DNA of 64,000 nucleotides from Raoultibacter massiliensis (lineage in GTDB: Bacteria > Actinomycetota > Coriobacteriia > Coriobacteriales > Eggerthellaceae), in the NCBI RefSeq assembly GCF_900199545.1, contig NZ_LT962671.1, forward strand, positions 1,199,144 to 1,263,143, in the 5' to 3' direction. Positions 24,582-33,530 of this stretch are shown here, one piece after another. Position 1 is the stretch's first letter. Every line of letters begins with the position of its first letter. A program made the position numbers and the translations under genes. Under the pieces are notes generated by a model that saw only the letters and a program-made list of their open reading frames with translations, had not been told where the DNA came from and did not search any database.

Positions 24582-27083
24582 ATGTCAAGAGAATCGATTG
24601 TAGAGAAACTCAGCGAGCGCCATGAGGGGGTGGAGCATTTTTACACCACGTGCCACAACAACGGCTGCTGGGATGCTACTTGCCTCATAAAGTGCGGCGT
24701 GAAGGACGGCAAGATCGTTTCCATCGAACCGGACGATTCCGTGAACGCGGGCATTGCACGCGAAGACGACAACGAAGAGGCCGTGCAAACCGGCATGCTT
24801 CAGGCTCGCGCATGCCCCATGGGACACGCGTGGCGCCAGGAACTGTATTCCGAAGACCGTCTGTTGTACCCCATGAAGCGCATCGGCGAAAAAGGGGCCG
24901 GCAAAGGGCACTTCGAACGCATTTCCTGGGAAGAGGCACTCGACACCATCGCCAGCAAAATGAAGCAGATGGCCGATGAAAACCCCGATAACCCCTGGCT
25001 CTACTACTGCTACTACGTCGCATTCGAAAGCTCCGACTTCCCGTTTGCATCCTACATGCCCGGCACCATCACCGGCTGGGGCGACCACTCCACTTCGGGC
25101 GGCGCAGCGGCAGAGGACTTCCATCTGGGCGTTCGCCTGACCGACATCCTGATCAAAGGCACAAGCGACGCCTATCCCGGCTTCGAAGCCCCTGACCTGC
25201 TTAACTCCAAACTGGTAGTGCTGTGGGGCTTCGACCCCATGGTCGCCTGGTTCGGCCATGTTCCCTACTACATGAAGCTCGCCCAGGAACGAGGCTGCAA
25301 GTTCATCCTGATCGATCCGGTGTACAACGTCAGCGCCGAGTGCCTGGGCGCCCAGTGGATCCCCATCCGCCCCGGCACCGACACCGCGTTCGGCCTCGCA
25401 GTCGCCCACGTCCTCTACACCGAAGATCTCTACGACCATGAATACGTGGCGCAGTGGGTCGAGCCCGAAGGATTCGAGGAATGGCGCAAGTACATCGTCG
25501 GCGAAGTCGACGGCGTGGAGCACACCCCTGAATGGGCCGAACCCATCTGCGGCATTCCCGCCGAAACCATCCGCGAATTCGCCCGTTACTACGCATCCAT
25601 GAAGCCTGTTCACCTACAGCAGATGTACGGCGTCTCAAAGCGCAACTTAGGCGATTACGCAGCTGCGGTGGCCATGCTCCTTCAGGCCATGACCGGAAAC
25701 CTCTCCATTCCCGGCGGGTGCGAAGGCGGCGGCGCATCTCTTGTGACCCAGCCCCGCGTGTTCCCCCCGGTTCCCGACACCGGCCAGATCAAGGGCGATG
25801 TGGTGAACCCCATCACGAACAACAACAACAAAGTCACCGAGATCATGCACTGCCAGAAGCTCTACGCCGCCGGTGAGATAACCGAAGAGGAGTTTCGCCG
25901 GCGCATCGGCTGCCCGAAGGGAAGTCCGCTGCCCAACCTGAAGATGGCCATCATCCCCAATAACTATATCAACAACCAACACGACGTTTCAAAACGTATG
26001 GCCGGCTTCGCCGACATGGAATTCTCCTGGGGCTGGCAATACTATCCCGATCAGCCGTCGATCGAGTTTTTAGACATCGTGCTTCCCTCCCCGATCATCC
26101 AGTTCGAATCTACCGACATGCACTTCTTCGGCATCAACCGCTACTGGGGTGCACCCGCCGGCATGCAGAACTACTTCTTGTTCGCAGGCAAGGGCGTCAA
26201 TCCTCCCGGGGAGATCCGTTCAAAAGACTGGGTATGGATGGAACTGGCGCGTCGCCTCGGTTTCGCAGACAAGTACTGCCCGAAGATGCTCGACGTGACC
26301 GACTGGCGCGACTGGGACGACCAGGTTATCGAACGCATCTACAAGCCCGCTTACGAGGAATGGGCCAAAGACGAAACCGGCATGCTGGAGTACAGCGGGG
26401 TCACGCCGCCCTCGTGGGAGGAATTCCAGAAGATGCCCATCATCCGTGTTCCCGGCGAGCCGGGAGAATGGTTCCACCCCTTCAAGAACACCATACCGTG
26501 GGGCAGGTCTCCCTTCAAAACACCGTCGGGCAAGATCGAGTTCGAGAGCTCGTATGTGAAGAACACCGATCTGACCCAAACCCGCTATGGCGGGAAGATG
26601 GACGCCTATCCCCGTTGGCAACCCACCTACCAAGATCTTCCTGCAAACGATAGCTACTACCATCCGTGGACGAAGAATTACCCGCTGTCGATGGTCACCC
26701 CGGTTTCCACATACCGCCAGCACTCATCCAACGACCGCAATCCCTGGCTTAAGGGCGATTGCTACGATCATATGGTCCGCATGTCGCCGGCAGACGCAGC
26801 AGACCGCGGTATCAAGACGGGCGACCGCGTCTTAGTGTACAACCAATACGGCGAAGTGGAGATCACCGCATACGTATCTTCCAAACTGCTTCCCGGCACG
26901 GTATCCATCGGCCATGGCGAGTGGTCCAGGTTCGATAACGTTCGCAAATCCAAACTCATGCCCTACGGCATCGATACAGCCGGCAACTGCAACCTCCTCA
27001 TAGGAGACACGCATCTGCCCCACGTCGTGGGCGCGCTGCTAACGGCTGGCCTTGTGGAAATCAGGAAGGTAGGCGATGAATAA
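24582..27083 (+). CDS. DMSO-reductase-family molybdopterin subunit
   Basis: 833 residues; start follows GAGAGGAGGCACA. The N terminus has a Cys motif C24-x4-C29-x4-C34 with a fourth ligand C78 (ACPMG) and an extra Cys38, so one [4Fe-4S] cluster is likely. Then come FERISWEEALDTIASKM, LVVLWGFDPMVAWFGH, QMYGVSKRNLGDYA (MGD binding), and a C-terminal dinucleotide-binding domain with TGDRVLVYNQYGEVEITAYV. The CX4CX4C spacing is wider than the common CX2-3CX3C. There is no Tat signal, unlike respiratory DMSO reductases, so it works in the cytoplasm. Eggerthellaceae catechol dehydroxylases belong to this broad family, but subgroup and substrate cannot be read directly. Confidence 0.88.
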   Translation: MSRESIVEKLSERHEGVEHFYTTCHNNGCWDATCLIKCGVKDGKIVSIEPDDSVNAGIAREDDNEEAVQTGMLQARACPMGHAWRQELYSEDRLLYPMKRIGEKGAGKGHFERISWEEALDTIASKMKQMADENPDNPWLYYCYYVAFESSDFPFASYMPGTITGWGDHSTSGGAAAEDFHLGVRLTDILIKGTSDAYPGFEAPDLLNSKLVVLWGFDPMVAWFGHVPYYMKLAQERGCKFILIDPVYNVSAECLGAQWIPIRPGTDTAFGLAVAHVLYTEDLYDHEYVAQWVEPEGFEEWRKYIVGEVDGVEHTPEWAEPICGIPAETIREFARYYASMKPVHLQQMYGVSKRNLGDYAAAVAMLLQAMTGNLSIPGGCEGGGASLVTQPRVFPPVPDTGQIKGDVVNPITNNNNKVTEIMHCQKLYAAGEITEEEFRRRIGCPKGSPLPNLKMAIIPNNYINNQHDVSKRMAGFADMEFSWGWQYYPDQPSIEFLDIVLPSPIIQFESTDMHFFGINRYWGAPAGMQNYFLFAGKGVNPPGEIRSKDWVWMELARRLGFADKYCPKMLDVTDWRDWDDQVIERIYKPAYEEWAKDETGMLEYSGVTPPSWEEFQKMPIIRVPGEPGEWFHPFKNTIPWGRSPFKTPSGKIEFESSYVKNTDLTQTRYGGKMDAYPRWQPTYQDLPANDSYYHPWTKNYPLSMVTPVSTYRQHSSNDRNPWLKGDCYDHMVRMSPADAADRGIKTGDRVLVYNQYGEVEITAYVSSKLLPGTVSIGHGEWSRFDNVRKSKLMPYGIDTAGNCNLLIGDTHLPHVVGALLTAGLVEIRKVGDE

Positions 27084-27826
27084 TGACGCAGTACGGTTTT
27101 TACTTCGACCAAGGCAGATGCTACGGCTGCAAAGCCTGCTCGGTTGCATGCAAGGACTGGAACGACATCGGACCCGGGCCGGAAAAATGGATGAGCGTGT
27201 ACATGTGGGAGAAGGGAAAATTCCCGAACACCTCCATCGGCATCCTGGCGTTTAGCTGCGGCCACTGCGATAACGCGGTATGCGTCTCAGCCTGCAATCA
27301 CGGCGCCGTCTTCAAAGAAGAAAAATACGGCGCCGTACTGGTGGATCAGGATCTCTGCGTTGGCGACCGCAACTGCTTCGAAGCGTGCCCCTACGGCGCT
27401 CCGAAGTTCGCCAGCGATGAACCCGGCACCAAAATGAGCAAGTGCACCATGTGCATCGATCGCCTGGAAAAAGGGCAACTGCCCGCCTGCGTGGCGGCCT
27501 GCCCCATGCGCGCCCTGGACTTCGGCCCCATCGACGAGCTGGTTGAAAAGTACGGAGATGTCCGCCAAATCGAAACGATGCCGTCTCCCGACATCACAAC
27601 GCCCAACTGGGTGGCGAAACCGAACCCGCCCAAGGAGCAGCTGATTCCCTACGATGTAGAAAAAGCCATCAAGCTCACCAAGCCGCGCACGAAGACCGAC
27701 GACGTATATTCCGACATCAAAAACCTCACGGAATTCGATAGCGACGTTATCTGCACGACCGAACTGCGCATGAAGAACGCCACCGTCGCCGAGGTGATGG
27801 CCGCCACGTCAAGCGACCAAGGCTAG
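27083..27826 (+). CDS. DmsB-like four-cluster iron-sulfur subunit
   Basis: 247 residues; its ATG shares one base with the TAA of the catalytic subunit. Motifs: CYGCKACSVACKDWN, CGHCDNAVCVSACNHGAV, CVGDRNCFEACPYGAPKF and CTMCIDRLEKGQLPACVAACP. The third motif has Asp95 where the second cysteine normally stands (C92-V-G-D95-R-N-C98). In nitrate reductase NarH the same position is Trp and the site holds a [3Fe-4S] cluster, so an altered cluster is expected here. No membrane anchor gene follows; a terminator does. Electrons must come from a soluble donor. Confidence 0.9.
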   Translation: MTQYGFYFDQGRCYGCKACSVACKDWNDIGPGPEKWMSVYMWEKGKFPNTSIGILAFSCGHCDNAVCVSACNHGAVFKEEKYGAVLVDQDLCVGDRNCFEACPYGAPKFASDEPGTKMSKCTMCIDRLEKGQLPACVAACPMRALDFGPIDELVEKYGDVRQIETMPSPDITTPNWVAKPNPPKEQLIPYDVEKAIKLTKPRTKTDDVYSDIKNLTEFDSDVICTTELRMKNATVAEVMAATSSDQG

Positions 27827-27890
27827 AAGCGAGAGCCTCGCATATGCAAAAAAAAGGGGGGGTGCGACCTCACCTGAGCTGAACCCCGAT

Positions 27891-27929
27891 AGCGGGACTG
27901 GAAACAAAAGTTTTCAGTCCCGCTTAGTT
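27891..27929 (+). terminator. Terminator of the DmsAB-like operon
   Basis: AGCGGGACTG (27891-27900) pairs with CAGTCCCGCT (27915-27924), extended by GAAAC/GTTTTC, then TAGTTT. An A8G7 tract lies upstream at 27848-27862. Confidence 0.75.
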
Positions 27930-28110
27930 TACAGGGGTGATGGGAGTGCGCTACCGCCTGCACCGTGCTTCATCGGCCCCCATCCCCTGTCTTCGTACCG
28001 CATTGCCCACAAACGATTCGATTTCGCATTCCGCATAAGGACGAGAACCTCTTCAGAGACGATTGCGACCATCCGATGTTCGAGGGCGGCATACAGCTGC
28101 AAGATATGGC

Positions 28111-29619
28111 TTACCTTCGCAAGGATGCCTGATCGCCGAATATGGGAATGCGCAAGACGACTCGTGCGCCGAGAATACGGCCCGACTCCTCGACTCTGTT
28201 GGAAAGCTCGATCATGCCGCCATGCGCGATAACCGCATCGGATGCCGCAGATAAACCGATGCCGTAGTGCTCGCCCATCAGCGCGCCGGTGCGGGACGAA
28301 TCTCCGCAAAAGAACCGCTCGCAGCCGTGCTCGAGCGCATCAGGAGAAAACCCGGGTCCGTCGTCGTCGACCCTCACCGTAAAAAATCCTCCTTCGGCAT
28401 CGTACCCGAAAACAAGACCGATCCGCCCGCGCGCATGATCGACGGCATTCGCCACAACGTTCGCGACAGCCCGGCCAAGCGCATCCCGATCAGCCTGCAA
28501 CCGCATTCCCGCAAGCGACGATCCGCGATCGACTTCAAGCGCAACGCCCGCCGCGCGGGCAAGGGCGCGCACCTCCCGCTCGAGTTCGCCGGCGAACTCG
28601 TCGAGCCGAACGAACGCACAGGCCCTGATTGCCGCTTCGCCGTGCGACGCTTCGATGAGCAGGCGCACGTAGTCGTCAAGCCGCTTCGCGGCCGCTGCGG
28701 CATCGCGCGCAGCGGCTGAGATGTCTTCGGATCCACCCGCATCAGCTGCGCGTTTCAAGGCAGACATGCCTTCTATTTCCTCTGCAACGTAGTCGGCATT
28801 GGCCCGCACCACGGTAAGGGGCGTTTTGAGGTCGTGGGCAAGCGCAGCCACCTGGTTGCGCTGAGCCTGTTCTGCGCGCCAATGCGCCTCAAGCGACTCT
28901 TCGAGCGAAGAACGCATGCGCTCCATCGCCTCGAGCACATCGTTTATCTGACGCACGTTGCTCGAACCCACCGTAAACGCAAGGTCTTCTTGCGCAATCC
29001 TGTCGGCAGCATCCGTGAGCGGCGCCATTTTGCGTGCGATAGTGCGGCTTGCGCGATGCGAGATGAGCAGGACAGAAGCGATGCTTCCTGCGCACGCGGC
29101 GACCAGCATAAGGTTTTGGGGATTAGGCAGGGTATCGCGAAACGTGCGGGAGACGAACTGGGGCATGAACTCGCTTGCAAGCAGGCAAACCGTGGAATCG
29201 GAAAGTTCGAATACCGTATAGGTGACTCCGTTTTGGCCGATCACCGCGGCAGACCCCCTCTCGATTTCGCCGCGATCGCCCTCAAGGCTGCTGCGCGCGA
29301 CGTCCAGAGCGGATTCCAGTTCGTCGGCAGGCAAATCGCTCTCGAGCACCGCGCCAGCATCGTCCAGACGCACGTAGCGGTAGGCGGTGGGGATCGATTC
29401 GGGATCGAAATCCCGCTCGGAACGGAGCGCCTCGACCGTCTCGTCGACATGCCCCGCTCCGTAACTGGCAGGATACACAGCACCTGCGTTCATCGCTGCG
29501 GATAGCGCAAGAAACGACAGGACCCATACGATGCCGACGGCCACGATGACGTAGGCGAAGTAGCGCACGATGACGAGAGAAAGGGGGATGCCCCGCCGAA
29601 AAGGCCTTAAAGCTGCCAT
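28111..29619 (-). CDS. Sensor histidine kinase
   Basis: 502 residues: N-terminal helix, an extracytoplasmic sensor domain (~45-165), a second helix (LMLVAACAGSIASVLLI), HAMP-like region, HisKA with ALAHDLKTPLTVVRANAD, and a HATPase domain (ANVVANAVDHA, VRVDDDGPGFSPDA, GEHYGIGLSAA). Its ATG at 29619 overlaps the response regulator stop by 13 bp, so the two are coupled. It should phosphorylate the regulator at 29607. The genetic context points to sensing of membrane-active peptides. Confidence 0.9.
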   Translation of the reverse strand: MAALRPFRRGIPLSLVIVRYFAYVIVAVGIVWVLSFLALSAAMNAGAVYPASYGAGHVDETVEALRSERDFDPESIPTAYRYVRLDDAGAVLESDLPADELESALDVARSSLEGDRGEIERGSAAVIGQNGVTYTVFELSDSTVCLLASEFMPQFVSRTFRDTLPNPQNLMLVAACAGSIASVLLISHRASRTIARKMAPLTDAADRIAQEDLAFTVGSSNVRQINDVLEAMERMRSSLEESLEAHWRAEQAQRNQVAALAHDLKTPLTVVRANADYVAEEIEGMSALKRAADAGGSEDISAAARDAAAAAKRLDDYVRLLIEASHGEAAIRACAFVRLDEFAGELEREVRALARAAGVALEVDRGSSLAGMRLQADRDALGRAVANVVANAVDHARGRIGLVFGYDAEGGFFTVRVDDDGPGFSPDALEHGCERFFCGDSSRTGALMGEHYGIGLSAASDAVIAHGGMIELSNRVEESGRILGARVVLRIPIFGDQASLRR

Positions 29620-30269
29620 TTGTACCCCATTCCCCAAACGGTTGCGATGGGATCGGCACCCGCATGACCGAGCTTCTTGCGCGCGCGACTCACATGCATG
29701 GATATAGCGGCGGCATCCGCATCGCTATCCCAGCCAAGGGCGGCTTCCCGAATCTGCTCTCGGGAAAGCACCTGCCCACGTCGGCGAGCGAGGACTTCGC
29801 AGATCTCGTATTCGGTGGGCGTGAGCGGCACGGGCGTATCGCCCACCGCGATCTCCTTGGTACCGAGATTCACTCGCACGGACCCGAGAAGCAGGGTATG
29901 CGTGCGCTCGCGCTGTTCTCGTCTGAGGTGCGCGTCCACCTTCGCCCGCAATTCGGCAGCACCGAACGGCTTGCGCACGTAATCATCGGCGCCCAGCCCA
30001 TAGCCTACAACGGCATCTTCCTCCGCCACCTTGGCAGTCAGAAAAATGATCGGTCCGTCGAAGCATGGTCGGATCCGCCTCACAAGATCGAACCCGTCGA
30101 GCTCGGGCATCATCACGTCGCACAGGATAAGATCGAATCGCGCAAGATCCATATCGGGCACGCGCGCCGATTCGACGGCGCATACGACATCGTGCCCATC
30201 GCGCTTGAGCACGCGCGCAAGCGCAGAAAGGATCGCCTGCTCATCGTCAATCGCCAATATGCACGCCAT
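29607..30269 (-). CDS. OmpR-family response regulator
   Basis: 220 residues; ATG at 30269 after GGGAGGCGCG. Receiver domain with the acidic pair in LAIDDEQ, phosphorylation site in LILCDVMMPELDG and the conserved Lys in YVRKPFG. The C-terminal winged HTH has LTPTEYEICEVLARRRGQVL and a final TVWGMGYKW. It likely controls the ABC exporter operon upstream. It starts 115 bp after the YxeA-like gene. Confidence 0.92.
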   Translation of the reverse strand: MACILAIDDEQAILSALARVLKRDGHDVVCAVESARVPDMDLARFDLILCDVMMPELDGFDLVRRIRPCFDGPIIFLTAKVAEEDAVVGYGLGADDYVRKPFGAAELRAKVDAHLRREQRERTHTLLLGSVRVNLGTKEIAVGDTPVPLTPTEYEICEVLARRRGQVLSREQIREAALGWDSDADAAAISMHVSRARKKLGHAGADPIATVWGMGYKWQL

Positions 30270-30384
30270 CGCGCCTCCCGTCTTTCCTCGTTCCGCTTTC
30301 GCCATGATACCCGATGTTTCTAACGATTCGATAACGGCTGGCTGCGGCTTTTCCGCCCGGCATCGTCCAGACGGCACCGCGGTC

Positions 30385-30816
30385 TCAGTCGGCATCCCCC
30401 CGCAACGCCGTCAAGGCTCCTTCGGGCACATCCGCTTCGGTTACCTCGCGGTAGTGAACGCCTGTTCCTCCCTTGGCATCGATCTCGAGAAACCCTTCTC
30501 CTTTCGCCTTGCGGCCGAAGGAGATGATCGTAATCTCGCGATGGTCGCCTCCCCCGGTTGCAGCATCCACCTTGTAAACGTAATTGGTACCCGCACCCGT
30601 CGCATCGCCGTAACTGTCCACATAGGAATCGGGATGCGGCACCGGTGCCCACATCGTAACCACAGGACCGGGCACAAGCCGATCGAGAACCGACTGGGCA
30701 ACCGCGCCCCAGCCGCCCGAGCAGCTTGGAAGCAGCGCAACCGCCGCAACGATCGCCGCCGCAAGGACAAGAAGCAGAACCGACGCCCGATGCGAACGTT
30801 TTTCAGAACTGCGCAT
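30385..30816 (-). CDS. YxeA-like (DUF1093) exported protein
   Basis: 143 residues; start after GGAGGGAAAAAGCC. An N-terminal hydrophobic segment (ASVLLLVLAAAIVAAVALL) runs into LPSC, a possible lipobox. The rest fits YxeA: NYVYKVDAATGGGDHREITI, then a strand with GEGFLEIDAK and GVHYREVTEADVPEGAL. YxeA-type proteins are small beta-barrel lipoproteins often encoded next to peptide-resistance ABC exporters. Its start overlaps the upstream permease by 14 bp. Confidence 0.75.
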   Translation of the reverse strand: MRSSEKRSHRASVLLLVLAAAIVAAVALLPSCSGGWGAVAQSVLDRLVPGPVVTMWAPVPHPDSYVDSYGDATGAGTNYVYKVDAATGGGDHREITIISFGRKAKGEGFLEIDAKGGTGVHYREVTEADVPEGALTALRGDAD

Positions 30817-31624
30817 GGCTTTTTCCCTCCTCGAATCGTCCGAACCACGCAAGAAGCGCCGTCAAAGCCGCCAGCGTCGCAGCTGCGCACAGGATTCCCG
30901 TCGTCGCTGCGGCATCGGCCACTTGCAGGAAAATCGCCGCCGATCCCTGCGCTTCGGCTATTGCAGCCTCCACTGCAAGAGACCCCAAACGCGCCGGCCA
31001 GGCAAACGGCTCAAGGCCGAGCAGACCCGAACCCACCGCCGTAAGCTCGCCGGTCATGAGGCCATGCGCAAGGCCCCCCACCGAAAAGAACGCGAGGAGG
31101 AGTCCCGCCGCCCCCGTGCCGATGGCGGCATTGCGCCCGAAGCGAAGCGAGAGCGCTATCATAAGCGCGTAAAGAGGCGCGCTTCCGAAAGAGAGGCCCG
31201 CAACCGAAAGGGCAAGCGTTCCTCCATCCAACGCAAGCCGACCCGCCGCAGCCAGAAGCGCAGCGAAAACCCCGACAGCGAGAGCGAGGGCGGCAAGTCC
31301 CATAAGCCAAAGCGCCGTGCACTGCGCGGCAAGAGCGATGCGGCGAGACGGCACCGCCGCAAGATTGGCAAGACCGCCCGCACGCCGTTCCTCATCCACC
31401 GCGAGCCCGCAGACGACGCCCGCCATAAGGGGCATCATCGCGCCAAGGAATTGCACGTAGGCATCCGCCCCCGCAGAGGCGTCCCATGGCGCTACGGCGA
31501 AGTACAGCCCGCAGGCAAAGCCCCCCGCAAGCGCGCAGACAAGATGCGCGGGCGCAAGCGGCGAGCGCACAAGACGCGTAAACTCGGAACGGATGGCGCC
31601 GGAAAAAGTCATGCGCCGCCTCAT
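30803..31624 (-). CDS. LanG-like ABC exporter permease
   Basis: 273 residues, six hydrophobic helices, ATG at 31624 after GGAGGAGCT. It begins MRRRMTFSGAIRSEFTRLVR, the short basic N terminus typical of lantibiotic-immunity permeases, and has DEERRAGGLANLAAVPSRR between helices 2 and 3. It overlaps the preceding permease by 4 bp (ATGA). It should pair with 31621-32412 to form the membrane channel of one exporter. Confidence 0.82.
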   Translation of the reverse strand: MRRRMTFSGAIRSEFTRLVRSPLAPAHLVCALAGGFACGLYFAVAPWDASAGADAYVQFLGAMMPLMAGVVCGLAVDEERRAGGLANLAAVPSRRIALAAQCTALWLMGLAALALAVGVFAALLAAAGRLALDGGTLALSVAGLSFGSAPLYALMIALSLRFGRNAAIGTGAAGLLLAFFSVGGLAHGLMTGELTAVGSGLLGLEPFAWPARLGSLAVEAAIAEAQGSAAIFLQVADAAATTGILCAAATLAALTALLAWFGRFEEGKSHAQF

Positions 31625-32412
31625 AGCTCCTCCGATCGCTTGAGCCATGCCGCCCCCGCAGCGCAAAGGACGGCGAACACCGCAGCGGCAACCGCAAGTC
31701 CGATCCATGTGAGCGCGCCAGACGACGCAAGCGCACCGCCGAGCACCGTATCGGCCGAGAGGGGTTCGCCGCTCGGCAGCACCGGCAGAAACGCCGTGGG
31801 TATCACCATAGTCGCAGACGGCGGAAAGAGCTGCGGGACCGGCATCGCGGACCAGGCGAACCCGCCGACAAGCTGTACCGCCAACGGAGCAAAGATGCCT
31901 GCGAGCATGCCGAATCGAGCCGTGAGGAAAAGCGCCGCAGGGATCATCCATGCACTCGTTACCGTTACCGCGAGAGCCGCCGCAAGCATCGTGAGCGCTG
32001 CCGCGAACAACATGTCCGCATCAGGGCCTCCCCCGCCGAAGACCGATGCGAAAAGATAGATCGCGAAAACGACGAGGTTGGAGAGAAGCGAAAGACCGAA
32101 GCAGTAGAGGATTTTAGCCCACCACGAAATTCCGAGCGGCGTGCCCAGACCCAGGATCGGCCGATTCTTAAGACGCGCATCGGCATTCGCCACGCACCCC
32201 GCGACAAGGGCGATCGTTACGGGCATAAGCAGAGCGTACCAGTAATTCCAGGGCGAAAACGAAAGAGCGCCGCCGAAACCCGTCATAGCCCCCAAAAGCG
32301 CAAACGGCAGAGCCATTACGATGGCCAAGCGAACGGGCGCCGCGTGGCGGAACTTGAGCGCCTCGGCACGCAATGCCGAGAAAAGCGTGGTGCGAGCCTG
32401 CATTTCCATCAT
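31621..32412 (-). CDS. LanE-like ABC exporter permease
   Basis: 263 residues, about six helices, ATG at 32412 after AAAGGGGGCGGC. Family marks are TLFSALRAEALKFRHAAPVR at the start and a central region with FSPWNYWYALLMPVTIALVA, as in EpiE/MutE permeases. It overlaps the ATPase gene by 4 bp. Confidence 0.83.
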   Translation of the reverse strand: MMEMQARTTLFSALRAEALKFRHAAPVRLAIVMALPFALLGAMTGFGGALSFSPWNYWYALLMPVTIALVAGCVANADARLKNRPILGLGTPLGISWWAKILYCFGLSLLSNLVVFAIYLFASVFGGGGPDADMLFAAALTMLAAALAVTVTSAWMIPAALFLTARFGMLAGIFAPLAVQLVGGFAWSAMPVPQLFPPSATMVIPTAFLPVLPSGEPLSADTVLGGALASSGALTWIGLAVAAAVFAVLCAAGAAWLKRSEEL

Positions 32413-33110
32413 GCCGCCCCCTTTGTCCGGCACACGTCCATGAAGAGCTTCTCGAGATCCTCGGCAGGATGAAGCACATCTTCGTATGCAAGGCGACCGT
32501 GCACGATGATGCCGATGCGATCGGCCATCTGCTGCACCTCGGAAAGGATATGGCTCGAGACGAGCACCGTTATGCCCTGCCCGGGAAATGCGCGGATCAT
32601 GTCGCGCAGCTCTTCGATGCCGATAGGATCAAGGCCGTTGGTGGGCTCGTCCAAGATGAGAAGGCTCGGATGAGCGAGTAGCGCAAGCGCGATGCCCAGC
32701 CGCTGCTTCATGCCCATGGAAAAGCGTCCCGCGCGTTTCTTTCCGGTACCTTCGAGGTCTACCGTCCGCAGCACCTCATCGATGCGCTCGTCCGGAAGTC
32801 CAAGCAGCGTGGTGCGAACCCGAAGGTTCTCGCGTGCGGTGAGGTTGGGGTAAATCGGCGCTTCCTCGATAAGCGAGCCGATGGCGTAAAGATCATCGCG
32901 GCGCCACGGATGCCCATCGAAGGCGATTGCGCCTTCCGTGGGGCGGAGCATTCCGCAGATCATCTTGAGCGTAGTGGACTTGCCCGCCCCGTTGGGGCCC
33001 AAAAGCCCGTACACTTCGCCCTTTCCTATGTGTAGGCTCACGTTCTCCACGGCCGTCTGGGCGGCGTCGCCGCGGCCGAAGCGCTTGGTGAGCCCGTGCG
33101 TCTCGAGCAT
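32409..33110 (-). CDS. LanF-like ABC exporter ATPase
   Basis: 233 residues. Walker A GPNGAGKS, signature FSMGMKQRLGIALALLA, Walker B LLILDEPTNGLD and switch SSHILSEV are all intact. The sequence (ALVEEAPIYPNLTARENLR-like segment reading LIEEAPIYPNLTARENL) is that of lantibiotic-protection ATPases. The ATG at 33110 is the natural domain start; its ribosome-binding site is weak. It is the first gene of a chain running ATPase, permease, permease, YxeA, response regulator, kinase. Confidence 0.88.
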   Translation of the reverse strand: MLETHGLTKRFGRGDAAQTAVENVSLHIGKGEVYGLLGPNGAGKSTTLKMICGMLRPTEGAIAFDGHPWRRDDLYAIGSLIEEAPIYPNLTARENLRVRTTLLGLPDERIDEVLRTVDLEGTGKKRAGRFSMGMKQRLGIALALLAHPSLLILDEPTNGLDPIGIEELRDMIRAFPGQGITVLVSSHILSEVQQMADRIGIIVHGRLAYEDVLHPAEDLEKLFMDVCRTKGAA

Positions 33111-33530
33111 GCAATCCAATGCTGACTCCCTTCGTTCGCATCCGCCGAAAATCGGATGTCTTCCAGTTGCGAATATCAGCATGAACGGCAAGTTTAACGA
33201 AGCCGTAACGACCGAAAGGTTTTTTGCGCAGGGGCGCGCAGACGCAACGAGATCGCAAGGCGCAGGGGTTGCAAAGTGCAGGGGCAGCAAGGCTGGGCGG
33301 CGGTGACGGGATGCAAAGCGGAGAACGCAAGGATGGCGAAGCCGAAACGCTTTCGCGTTGCAAGAGAGCGAAAAACGACCGTTGCGAGGGGCGTCGAAAC
33401 CCAACCCGCTGCGCACTCCGAGAGCCGCCGCGCACGCTGCGGCATCGCCCCCAGCCAATAGATCTTCGAAGCGATCCGCCGCATCTGCTCGAATAAGCAG
33501 AACCCTTTCCGCTATGATGAAGGCAAACCG
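33111..33530. other. Long leader/promoter region of the ABC-TCS operon
   Basis: 420 bp without a gene, purine-rich on the plus strand. Three copies of G(C/T)GCAGGGG occur at 33226, 33260 and 33276, possibly binding sites for the response regulator. A TATGAT box near 33513 is a likely -10 for the serine hydrolase gene at 33531. Nothing else is recognised. Confidence 0.4.

Noticed and set aside
27848..27862. A8G7 homopolymer tract as a phase-variation site
   Set aside because: It is outside any gene, 22 bp after the DmsB-like stop, so slippage would not change a protein.
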